This document shows positions 1 to 6,317 of a stretch of DNA of 9,552 nucleotides, piece after piece. The number at the start of each line of letters is the position of its first letter. Within the stretch, counting starts at the first letter, position 1. This DNA comes from Desulfurellales bacterium (GTDB lineage: Bacteria; Campylobacterota_A; Desulfurellia; Desulfurellales; Hippeaceae), in the NCBI GenBank assembly GCA_027064405.1, contig JAMOPP010000131.1, forward strand, positions 1 through 9,552. Direction: 5' to 3'. The position numbers and the translations under genes are program-made. The notes beneath the pieces are model-generated. The model worked only from the letters and a program-made list of their open reading frames with translations. It made no database searches and was not told where the DNA came from.

Positions 1-265
1 TTATCTGTTTAAGCATAAAAACAAGATTGTCCGGATATTTTCTTGCAAGAGGCTCGCCTCCCGTAAGCTTTACCTTAGAAATGCCAAGCTCGCTTGCAGC
101 TTCCATAAAAAAAGCAATATCTTCATAGGTTAAAATGTTTTCCATAGGCTGCCATTTTATACCCTGCTGTGGCATACAGTAAACACATCTGAAATTACAC
201 CTATCAGTCACAGAAATCCTTATATAATCTATTTTCCTACCAAATTTATCAATCAACTGTTCCAT
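1..265 (-). CDS. moaA: GTP 3',8-cyclase MoaA, N-terminal part (cut by window edge)
   Basis: Translation leftward from the ATG at 265 gives 88 open codons to the window edge, so only the N-terminal quarter or so is present. MoaA is a radical SAM enzyme that rearranges GTP to the cyclic intermediate in the first step of molybdenum cofactor synthesis. Visible signatures are GRKIDYIRISVTDRC near residues 9-23 and the cluster-binding CX3CX2C (C23, C27, C30) followed by MP. The SAM-contacting GGEP lies at 69-72, within LTGGEPLAR. This opening is very characteristic of MoaA. An AAAGGA at 276-281 sits 10 bases before the ATG. The gene overlaps the end of thiE by 13 bp in another frame, so the two are probably translationally coupled. 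The C-terminal second cluster and the GG tail lie outside the window. Confidence 0.95.
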   Translation of the reverse strand, partial: MEQLIDKFGRKIDYIRISVTDRCNFRCVYCMPQQGIKWQPMENILTYEDIAFFMEAASELGISKVKLTGGEPLARKYPDNLVFMLKQI

Positions 266-852
266 ACACTAACCATCCTTTGAAAATGTTTATCGTCATT
301 ATACAAAACATCAGACACGCTCACAAAGCCGTCAGCTTTTATATTTTTCACATCTTTCATATTTTCAAGTTTTATTCCGCCTATAAGATATGCAGGGCAC
401 TTTGAAGCCTCAACCATTTTCATAGCTGTTTCAATGCCAAGAGGATTGTAGGCGTCATTTTTCGTTGTTGTATAAAACAGAGGTCCGACGCCTATATAGT
501 CACAGCAGTCGGCATTTAAAACATCGCTTATAGTGTGGGTGCTAAGTCCCAAAATAAAATCTTTCGGCACTATTTTTCTTATTTCACAAACAGGAATATC
601 TCTATCTCCGACATGCACGCCGTCAGCCTTTACAATTAAAGCCAAATCAACCCTGTCATCTATTATGTAGAGAATATCCTTATTCCCTATCATATCCTTT
701 ATCTTTTTTGCCTCTTCATATTTTTCTCTGTCCGTTTTATATTTACATCTGTATTGAATTATCTTCACACCAAAATCTATCAATTTTTCGGCAGATTTTA
801 TAGAACCGTATTTCTCGTCAGTTACTCCGTAAAATCCTTTCGGCAAATCCAT
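253..852 (-). CDS. thiE: Thiamine phosphate synthase (ThiE-like, somewhat divergent)
   Basis: 199 residues, normal length for the ThiE/TenI TIM-barrel family. ThiE joins HMP-diphosphate to thiazole phosphate, giving thiamine phosphate and pyrophosphate in the cytoplasm. Family landmarks appear in order: QYRCK (33-37; usually Q-x-R-x-K), IIDDRVDLA (63-71), ADGVHVGDRD (76-85), LGLSTHT (101-107), GPLFYTTTK (123-131), IGGI (157-160) and GFVSVSDVL (175-183). The catalytic-region Ser (S104) and the T-x-T-K loop (128-131) are kept, which argues for ThiE over the aminohydrolase-like TenI. The usual Asn-Asp pair reads Asp-Asp (65-66), and the Gln of the usual GQ-x-D reads Asp. The start at 852 is supported by GAGGTG at 858-863, five bases upstream. 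The gene overlaps gmhB by 31 bp and moaA by 13 bp. No TPP riboswitch or other thi gene is visible. Confidence 0.85.
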   Translation of the reverse strand: MDLPKGFYGVTDEKYGSIKSAEKLIDFGVKIIQYRCKYKTDREKYEEAKKIKDMIGNKDILYIIDDRVDLALIVKADGVHVGDRDIPVCEIRKIVPKDFILGLSTHTISDVLNADCCDYIGVGPLFYTTTKNDAYNPLGIETAMKMVEASKCPAYLIGGIKLENMKDVKNIKADGFVSVSDVLYNDDKHFQRMVSVWNS

Positions 853-1370
853 TTAGCCACCTCGTATAAGTTATTAAAAACCTTTGCGGCTTTTGTTTTA
901 TTTTTTACATCTTTACCATATCCCGTTTCCACAAGAATTGGCGTTATACCTGCATTCAAACCAAGCTCTATATCGCTTTCTTTGTCACCGATAACAAAAG
1001 ATTTTGTAATATCTATCTTTAAATCTTTAACAGCCTCATCAATCATTCCCGTTTTTGGTTTCCTGCACAAGCAGTTATCGTAAGGCGTGTGGGGGCAAAA
1101 ATAAAACTTATCTATAATATTACCGAGCATTGAATCTATGATTGTATGAGATTTATTAACAAACTCTTCGCTAAAATATCCCCTGCCTATACCGGATTGA
1201 TTTGTAACAACCACAAGTTTAAAGCCATTATTTTTCAACAAGGTTAAACCCTCTTTTGCATAGGGAAGAAGTTTAATATCCTCTATTTTATTTAAATAAT
1301 TTACATCTTCTATGATTGTTCCGTCTCTATCTAAAAATACAGCCCTCACTTCCATCTGTTGTGCATCCAT
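822..1370 (-). CDS. gmhB: D-glycero-D-manno-heptose 1,7-bisphosphate 7-phosphatase (HAD family)
   Basis: A 182-residue HAD-superfamily phosphatase of the GmhB/HisB-N type. GmhB removes the 7-phosphate of heptose 1,7-bisphosphate on the route to the ADP-heptose used for LPS inner core. Visible motifs are FLDRDGT (12-18; nucleophile D14, acid/base D16), VVTNQSG (54-60), RKPKTGM (103-109) and IGDKESDIELG (127-137). A zinc site reads C92-P-H94 followed by C100-x-C102. The stretch between H94 and C100 is only five residues. The start is uncertain: ATG at 1370, ATG at 1355 and GTG at 1349 are all in frame and none has a good ribosome site. GTG 1349 would give the typical start just before AVFLDRDGT and a GTGA overlap with the upstream stop. 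Placement next to an acyltransferase and a glycosyltransferase supports an envelope role. Anomer specificity cannot be read from the sequence. Confidence 0.87.
   Translation of the reverse strand: MDAQQMEVRAVFLDRDGTIIEDVNYLNKIEDIKLLPYAKEGLTLLKNNGFKLVVVTNQSGIGRGYFSEEFVNKSHTIIDSMLGNIIDKFYFCPHTPYDNCLCRKPKTGMIDEAVKDLKIDITKSFVIGDKESDIELGLNAGITPILVETGYGKDVKNKTKAAKVFNNLYEVAKWICRKDFTE
858..863 (-). promoter_or_regulatory. Shine-Dalgarno of thiE inside the end of gmhB
   Basis: GAGGTG on the minus strand lies five bases before the ATG at 852, within the last codons of gmhB. It supports a true 31-bp overlap of the two genes rather than a later thiE start. Confidence 0.65.
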
Positions 1371-2164
1371 AGGTATTTTTCGGGTGAATTTTTAATCCAC
1401 TCCTCGAATCTGCTATAAATCTTTATCATTGTATTTTCTATATCCTTTTTGTAATTATCCGTCCGTTCACAGATAATAGGCTCTTCAAACACAACAATAT
1501 AATTCCCGTTTTCCTCTTTCATATAAGCAGGAACAATGGGCGTGCCAAGTTTGTATGAAAAAAGAGCAATAGATTTATTTACCCTCGCCTTTCTTTTAAA
1601 AAAATCTATTCTTAAAGAATCTTCGTTTCCTGCCTGATCTATTAAAATCCCTATGGTTTCATTTTTTTTAAGAAGTCTAAAAATTTTGAAAGCGCTCTCT
1701 CTCGATGAAATAACATTACCTCCACAGGATTCTCTTGCTGTTTCAACTATTTCATCAAGTTTTTTATTATCAAGAGGCCTAACCATTATATTAATTCTTT
1801 CTTTTAGAATAAAAGATACACAGGTCATCATCTCCCAATTACCGAAATGTGCAAGCGCAGCTATAACACCCTTATTTAGAGATTTTGCATAATTATAATT
1901 TTCTATGCCTTCTATACTAAGATGTTTTCTTAAAAATTTTTCATTGCCTACATATTTAATACTCTCCGTAACCATTTTTGCAAAATAGAGATAGGTTTTT
2001 AATGCCGTTCTTTTATAATGCCCACCTATTGCTTTTTTGATATTCTCTTCAGCCATAACCCTTCTTTTTTTAAGAATAAGGTAAAGAATAATCGCAACAA
2101 AATCAAAAAAAATCAACACAACACACTTTGGCAAAATTTTTAAAAATTTATATAAGAAATTCAT
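1346..2164 (-). CDS. LpxL/HtrB-type lipid A acyltransferase family protein
   Basis: 272 residues, slightly shorter than E. coli LpxL. Members of this family are inner-membrane enzymes that move an acyl chain onto lipid A precursors. The N-terminus has one hydrophobic anchor (about residues 14-32), followed by a basic KKRR stop. The catalytic HX4E motif reads AHFGNWE, with H106 and E111. Further family blocks are the RP at 129-130, GILIDQ (172-177) followed by DFF (187-189), GTPIVPAY (207-214) and the closing KYLWMHNRWK (263-272). The start ATG at 2164 shares an ATGA with the stop of the upstream glycosyltransferase. There is no clear Shine-Dalgarno, so translation is probably coupled. The acyl position and chain length cannot be predicted, and a related phospholipid or capsule-type acyltransferase role is possible, so no symbol is given. 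Confidence 0.87.
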   Translation of the reverse strand: MNFLYKFLKILPKCVVLIFFDFVAIILYLILKKRRVMAEENIKKAIGGHYKRTALKTYLYFAKMVTESIKYVGNEKFLRKHLSIEGIENYNYAKSLNKGVIAALAHFGNWEMMTCVSFILKERINIMVRPLDNKKLDEIVETARESCGGNVISSRESAFKIFRLLKKNETIGILIDQAGNEDSLRIDFFKRKARVNKSIALFSYKLGTPIVPAYMKEENGNYIVVFEEPIICERTDNYKKDIENTMIKIYSRFEEWIKNSPEKYLWMHNRWK

Positions 2165-3204
2165 ACGACCAAATCCATATAGAGTTTTTCGAGTTTGTCA
2201 ACCTTGTTTTTTATGGTTAAATTTTTACAGGCAAAACCATACGCATTATTAATAATTTTATCTTTATCCGCTACAAGTGCGGATAAAAGGGCATTGTGCA
2301 ACGACTCAACATTGGAATCGCACAAAATACCCCTGTTATCAGAAAGAAGTTCAGGAATTCCGCCCACCTTAGTCCCGATAACAGGAACCTTCATAAAAAA
2401 AGCCTCGATTGCAACATTAGGAAAACTCTCTTTAAAAGACGGAATCACAAGAAAATCAAATCCCTTCATAATTCTCTTTGCATCTTTTCTAAAACTTAGA
2501 ATTTTCACACTATCTTTTATTCCGAGTTTATTAACTTTATCACTGAGTTTCTCCGTATCTTTCCCTATCATAACAAGCATAGCGTTATTTTTATTTAAAT
2601 CTGCAAAAGCGGAAAGAAGCAAATCGTGACCTTTATACTCCGAATAGTTACCCACAATTCCAAAAACAAATTTATCTTTAAAATCCAATTTTTGCCTAAT
2701 ACTATCTCTATCAAAATCTAAAAATTGATTCTTATCGGTAGCACTGTAGATAACACTTATCTTACTCTTTTTTACAAAATGTCTAACCATAACATCTTTA
2801 ACAGCTTGAGAATTTGCAATAAACTTGTTAATCCTCGGATTTAGATACTTAAAAACATTAGTTGTAGGAAATAAAACGCTCCTTTGAACTACAAGTTTTT
2901 CTTTTTTTCTGAACAAAAGTGCATACAAACCTATTTTATGGCCTTTCGAATGATTGGTGTGAACAATATCAATACTGTTTTTTTTTAGAAATTTTCTGAT
3001 AATTTTTGCAGAACTCAAAGGTTTTTCTTCATCTATTTCGACTATTTCAAACCCTTCTTTTGCTAAAACCTTATATGCCGGAGAATCTTTTACACAGGCA
3101 ATAAAAACCTTATGCCCTCTTTTTCTAAGTTCAATGGAATTCAGTATCATCTGATTCACGCCACCTGAAAAATTTGAGGCAGACTCAACTTGCAGTATAT
3201 TCAT
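2161..3204 (-). CDS. GT4-family (GT-B fold) glycosyltransferase, probable LPS/envelope sugar transfer
   Basis: 347 residues from the ATG at 3204. It has the two Rossmann-like halves of GT-B retaining transferases. The N-terminal acceptor half opens with MNILQVESASNFSGGVNQM, including the glycine-rich GG at 14-15. The C-terminal donor half begins near FGIVGNYSEYKGHDLL (181-196). The EX7E motif of GT4 enzymes is E259 to E267 in KESFPNVAIEA, followed by PVIGTKVGGIPELL (274-287). I chose ATG 3204 because it overlaps the mobB stop as ATGA and starts exactly at the first beta strand. An upstream GTG at 3243 would add 13 unconvincing residues. Neighbours (acyltransferase, GmhB) suggest lipopolysaccharide core or O-antigen work; donor and acceptor cannot be named. 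The coding strand carries a run of nine A at 2978-2986. Confidence 0.9.
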   Translation of the reverse strand: MNILQVESASNFSGGVNQMILNSIELRKRGHKVFIACVKDSPAYKVLAKEGFEIVEIDEEKPLSSAKIIRKFLKKNSIDIVHTNHSKGHKIGLYALLFRKKEKLVVQRSVLFPTTNVFKYLNPRINKFIANSQAVKDVMVRHFVKKSKISVIYSATDKNQFLDFDRDSIRQKLDFKDKFVFGIVGNYSEYKGHDLLLSAFADLNKNNAMLVMIGKDTEKLSDKVNKLGIKDSVKILSFRKDAKRIMKGFDFLVIPSFKESFPNVAIEAFFMKVPVIGTKVGGIPELLSDNRGILCDSNVESLHNALLSALVADKDKIINNAYGFACKNLTIKNKVDKLEKLYMDLVV

Positions 3205-3701
3205 CCCGCCTGCATTCGTTCCTTTATAAATTCGGTAATACACTCAATATCATCAATGAAACACTTGTGTAACTCTGTATCCTTATCCATTTCATCCGTT
3301 GCCAGCAAAATAATATTTTTAATTTGCGATTCAAACAGGTAATTGTGTCTTGTTTCTTTTCTGTGCACTTCGATTTTATCTATATCTTCAAGTTTATATC
3401 CTTCAATAAACACTATATCGCAATCTAAAAACATCTTTTTTACATCTTCAAACGGTTTTTCCTTATCCCTATCTTCAACAAGCGCAAACTTCTCTTTTGA
3501 GGATAAAAGTATTCTTTTTGCTCCTGCATGCTTTAATCTATACGAATCCTTGCCCGGATAATCTATTTCAAATGAATGTGCATCGTGTTTTAGCGCACCT
3601 ACACTAAAACCTTCTCTATGGAATCTTCTTATAAGTTTTTCGAGTAAGGTTGTTTTTCCACTTCCGGAATATCCGACCACGCCCAAAAAGTAGGGTTTCA
3701 T
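3201..3701 (-). CDS. mobB: Molybdopterin-guanine dinucleotide biosynthesis adapter MobB
   Basis: 166 residues, normal for single-domain MobB, a P-loop GTP-binding protein that assists MobA in attaching GMP to molybdopterin. The Walker A is GYSGSGKT (10-17). Other hallmarks are the KHDAHSFEID stretch (38-47), the GKDSYR-x3-AGA block (50-61) and FIEGYK (98-103), all typical of the family. The start at ATG 3701 is favoured because GGAGG (3706-3710) lies four bases upstream. A TTG at 3719 would extend the reading frame by six residues, but it would place the ribosome site inside the coding region. The gene follows a non-coding gap after pheA that holds a candidate promoter, and its stop overlaps the glycosyltransferase start as ATGA. 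It lies four genes upstream of moaA, with envelope genes and thiE in between. Confidence 0.92.
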   Translation of the reverse strand: MKPYFLGVVGYSGSGKTTLLEKLIRRFHREGFSVGALKHDAHSFEIDYPGKDSYRLKHAGAKRILLSSKEKFALVEDRDKEKPFEDVKKMFLDCDIVFIEGYKLEDIDKIEVHRKETRHNYLFESQIKNIILLATDEMDKDTELHKCFIDDIECITEFIKERMQAG

Positions 3702-3705
3702 ACTT

Positions 3706-3710
3706 CCTCC
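3706..3710 (-). promoter_or_regulatory. Shine-Dalgarno that fixes the mobB start
   Basis: GGAGG on the minus strand is followed by four bases and the ATG at 3701. It places the start at MKPYFLG rather than at the upstream TTG (3719). Confidence 0.7.
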
Positions 3711-3724
3711 ATTTTTCAAAAAAC

Positions 3725-3755
3725 ATTATATTGATATATTTTTAATAGCAAAATG
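3725..3755 (-). promoter_or_regulatory. Candidate sigma70-type promoter before mobB
   Basis: The gap after pheA contains a perfect TATAAT (3725-3730, minus strand). About 15 bases upstream is TTGCTA, and slightly further up is TTTACA. Neither spacing is ideal (15 and 23 bases), so the -35 element is doubtful. The -10 sits about 23 bases before the mobB ATG, with room for a start point and the GGAGG. If real, it would start a separate mobB-to-moaA transcript. AT-rich sequence makes chance matches likely. Confidence 0.35.
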
Positions 3756-3770
3756 TAAAGAAATATTAGA

Positions 3771-4880
3771 TTAGCTTCTTGGACTTTTGGGGTAGGAGCC
3801 TAATATTTTCAAAAATACAGTAAAATTTTTAACCTCTTCGAGTGAGTTTTTGATAATTTCATCATCTATGTGTCCATCTACATCCACATAAAACATATAA
3901 GACCAATTTTTTTCCTTAGACGGTCTTGATTCTATTCTTGTAAGATTAATGTTCCTCTTATAAAAAGGCTCCAAAATCTGATACAATGCACCCACTTTAT
4001 CCTTTATGGAAAACATAAAAGATGTTTTGTCGTCACCGCTTTTTTTCGGTATCTCTTTTCCTATAACAAGAAATCTTGTAATGTTATTTATTTTATCTTC
4101 TATTCCGCTTGCAAGTATATTTAAAGCGTATATGTTGCTCGCAGCCAAAGATGCTATTGCCGCTGTGGAAGAATCCTGCTCTGCAATTTTGGCAGCCTTT
4201 GCCGTTGAGGTTGTCTCAAAAAGATAAACATTGGGTAGATGTTTTTTTATCCATCCCTTGCACTGCCCGAGTGCATTAGGATGCGAATATATTGTTTTTA
4301 TGTCACTTAAAGAGGTCGATTTGGATAGCAGACTATGCTTTATATCTATAATAATCTCAGACACTATTTTTACGGATGAGGTAACAAACATATCGAGGGT
4401 GTAGTTTACAACGCCCTCCGTTGAATTTTCTATAGGCACAACACCGAAGTCCGCCCTTTCCTGCTCAACATCCATAAAAACATCCTCTATGGATTCCTCA
4501 GGTGTATAATGCAAAGACATACCAAATCTTTCCATTGCAGCCTGATGTGTAAATGTGGCTTCAGGACCTAAGTAACTTATGGTTAGAGGCTCCTCCAATC
4601 TTATCGAGGCACTCATTATCTCTCTAAAGATAGCCCTTAAACTCTTTTGCGGAAATTCACCCGTGGCAAATTTATTAATCATATTATATATTTTTGTTTC
4701 TCTATCCGGAGAATAAAAGGGTATTTTATTTTCTCTTTTTATTCTACCGACATCTTTGACAAATCCGGCCCTCTTTTCCAATAATCTTATTATCTCTTTA
4801 TCGATACTACTTATATTGTCTCTTAAATTGTCAAGCTCTTTTACAGTAGCTGGGTTGTCATATTTCTCCATTTTCTCCAT
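3771..4880 (-). CDS. pheA: Bifunctional chorismate mutase / prephenate dehydratase (P-protein)
   Basis: 369 residues, close to other P-proteins. It converts chorismate to prephenate and then phenylpyruvate for phenylalanine synthesis. An AroQ-type chorismate mutase domain covers about 13-95 (LDNLRDNISSIDKEIIRLLEKR and PFYSPDRE, with key basic residues R20, R37 and K48). The prephenate dehydratase domain covers about 99-275 (SYLGPEATFTHQAA, VVPIENSTEGVV and the catalytic-region NITRFLVIG with T268). A regulatory ACT domain covers about 285-365 and carries the Phe-binding type motifs GALY (297-300) and ESRP (317-320), so feedback inhibition by phenylalanine is expected. The start overlaps the end of accA by 40 bp. 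ATG 4880 and ATG 4871 are the only reasonable starts before the chorismate mutase domain, and neither has a good Shine-Dalgarno. A 9-bp tandem repeat creates the MEKMEK opening. Confidence 0.95.
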   Translation of the reverse strand: MEKMEKYDNPATVKELDNLRDNISSIDKEIIRLLEKRAGFVKDVGRIKRENKIPFYSPDRETKIYNMINKFATGEFPQKSLRAIFREIMSASIRLEEPLTISYLGPEATFTHQAAMERFGMSLHYTPEESIEDVFMDVEQERADFGVVPIENSTEGVVNYTLDMFVTSSVKIVSEIIIDIKHSLLSKSTSLSDIKTIYSHPNALGQCKGWIKKHLPNVYLFETTSTAKAAKIAEQDSSTAAIASLAASNIYALNILASGIEDKINNITRFLVIGKEIPKKSGDDKTSFMFSIKDKVGALYQILEPFYKRNINLTRIESRPSKEKNWSYMFYVDVDGHIDDEIIKNSLEEVKNFTVFLKILGSYPKSPRS

Positions 4881-5791
4881 CTTCTTTCTAAAAGAGCACT
4901 CTTTTTTAATTTCGTAAGCTCATTTAAATTTTTTACTATAAATTTTTTAACATTCAAAGCCGCCTCTTCATAATTTCTATGAGCTCCGCCAAGAGGCTCC
5001 TTTATTATTTCATCTATAACTCCAAGTTTATACAAATCTTTTGCGCCAATTTTCATAGCATTTGCGGCATCTATAGAGTGGCTGACATCCCTCCAGAGAA
5101 TTGAAGAACAGCCTTCAGGAGATATGACGCCATAGATTGAGAATTCAAGCATACCTACAACATCACCACCTGATATTGCAAGCGCTCCACCGCTTCCACC
5201 TTCTCCTGTTATTGTAACTATAATGGGAACCTCTGTTTCAAACATAGTGTAAAGATTTCTTGCAATAGCTTCAGACTGACCTCTCTCTTCTGCACCTATA
5301 CCCGGATAAGCACCGGGAGTATCTACAAATGTAACTATGGGTATATTAAATTTCTGCGCAAGTTTCATAACCCGTTGTGTTTTTCTGTATCCTTCCGGAT
5401 TTGACATACCAAAATTTCTATAAAGGTTATCTTTCGTATTTTTGCCTTTTTGATGACCCAAAACAGCAACCTTTTGATTATCAATATATCCGAATCCGGT
5501 TATAATTGCTTTATCATCCGCAAAAACACGATCTCCGTGAATCTCGGTAAAATCATTTACAATATATTTAATATAATCAAGTGTATAAGGTCTATTCGGA
5601 TGTCTTGCAAGTTTTATTACCTTGTCTATCGAAAGATTATTAAACTCTTCTTCCAAAATACTGTTCTTTTTATTCTCAAGCACCTCAATTTCTTCCAAAA
5701 CATCGATACCCTTCTCCTCTGCCATATGCTTCAATGAATTAATCCTCTCTTCTATATCATATATAGGCTTTTCAAAATCTAAAACAAACAT
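4841..5791 (-). CDS. accA: Acetyl-CoA carboxylase carboxyltransferase subunit alpha
   Basis: 316 residues, normal AccA length (E. coli about 319). With AccD it forms the carboxyltransferase that moves the carboxyl group from biotin-BCCP to acetyl-CoA, giving malonyl-CoA for fatty-acid synthesis. Landmarks are LDFEKPI (4-10), a helical N-terminal region, ARHPNRPYTLDYI (62-74), GDRVFADDKAI (86-96), GHQKGK (112-117), RNFGMSNPEGYRKTQRVM (125-142), FVDTPGAYPGIGAEERGQSE (155-174), GEGGSGGALAI (197-207) and SPEGCSSILWRD (224-235). The start ATG 5791 has a GGAG six bases upstream. The C-terminal ERRWRKWRNM matches the usual AccA tail (a pattern like RY-x-K-F/W-R), so the last residues, which are also read as the start of pheA, appear to be genuine protein. 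accD is not in this window. The gene follows lysC after 46 bp. Confidence 0.97.
   Translation of the reverse strand: MFVLDFEKPIYDIEERINSLKHMAEEKGIDVLEEIEVLENKKNSILEEEFNNLSIDKVIKLARHPNRPYTLDYIKYIVNDFTEIHGDRVFADDKAIITGFGYIDNQKVAVLGHQKGKNTKDNLYRNFGMSNPEGYRKTQRVMKLAQKFNIPIVTFVDTPGAYPGIGAEERGQSEAIARNLYTMFETEVPIIVTITGEGGSGGALAISGGDVVGMLEFSIYGVISPEGCSSILWRDVSHSIDAANAMKIGAKDLYKLGVIDEIIKEPLGGAHRNYEEAALNVKKFIVKNLNELTKLKKSALLERRWRKWRNMTTQLL
4863..4880 (-). repeat. 9-bp tandem duplication in the accA/pheA overlap
   Basis: The minus strand reads ATGGAGAAA twice in a row. In the pheA frame it gives MEK-MEK, duplicating the start codon. In the accA frame the same bases contribute to WRKWRN. Because nine is a multiple of three, both frames are kept. 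Confidence 0.9.
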
Positions 5792-5807
5792 AAACTACTC
5801 CAATACA

Positions 5808-5833
5808 TTAAAAAACCAGGTTTCGTTTATTAA
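5808..5833 (-). repeat. AT-rich imperfect hairpin / paired palindromes in the lysC-accA gap
   Basis: In the 46-bp gap, TTAATAAAC and GTTTTTTAA can pair (8 of 9 positions) around an eight-base loop. The same stretch can also be seen as two neighbouring 11-base palindromes, AAACCaGGTTT (5813-5823) and GTTTAtTAAAC (5825-5835), one base apart. No run of T follows the stem beyond its own arm, so I do not call it a terminator. An operator or weak attenuator is possible; function unknown. Confidence 0.3.
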
Positions 5834-5837
5834 ACAA

Positions 5838-6317
5838 CTATTCCCCGAGTCCAAAAGCGTCATGCAACGCTCTTACGGCAAGTTCCGTATATTTTTCATC
5901 AATTATACAGGACACTTTTATTTCAGATGTTGATATAGCTCTTATATTTATACCCTCTTTTGCAAGAGCCTCAAACATTGTTGAGGCAACACCGGGATGA
6001 GCCCTCATACCTACGCCGACAATAGATACCTTCGCTATGTCCTTATTAATACTCACATCGCCGGATTTAACCTCTTTTGCAAGGTTCTGAAGAAGATTGT
6101 AAGCTTTATCGGCATCCTCTTTTGTTACGGTAAAGGATATATCGGTAGTATTATTTTCATTGCTGACATTCTGCACTATAACATCGACATTAATGTTATT
6201 CTTAGCTATTGTATTAAAAATTTTAGAAGCCATACCGGGCGAATCTTTAACATTACTTATCTTCAATCTTACTTGATTTTTATCATGAGCAACACCAGAA
6301 ACCAGAATTTTTTCCAT
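5838..6317 (-). CDS. Probable aspartate kinase beta subunit from internal in-frame start (ACT domains only)
   Basis: Codon 248 of lysC is ATG (6317). A near-ideal Shine-Dalgarno TAAGGAGG (6326-6333) lies eight bases before it. Translation there would give a 159-residue protein starting MEKILVSGVAHDKNQVRL and holding only the two ACT-type regulatory segments. In Bacillus subtilis aspartokinase II, and in Corynebacterium and Thermus homologues, the same position is a known internal start that makes the beta subunit of an alpha2beta2 enzyme. The size and start site match that arrangement closely. The presence of the site is seen directly; production of the protein is inferred from those homologues. 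Confidence 0.7.
   Translation of the reverse strand: MEKILVSGVAHDKNQVRLKISNVKDSPGMASKIFNTIAKNNINVDVIVQNVSNENNTTDISFTVTKEDADKAYNLLQNLAKEVKSGDVSINKDIAKVSIVGVGMRAHPGVASTMFEALAKEGINIRAISTSEIKVSCIIDEKYTELAVRALHDAFGLGE

Noticed and set aside
3202..3243. GTG at 3243 as start of the glycosyltransferase
   Set aside because: The extra 13 residues overlap mobB and match nothing typical. ATG 3204 begins at the first beta strand and forms the ATGA overlap seen elsewhere in the block.
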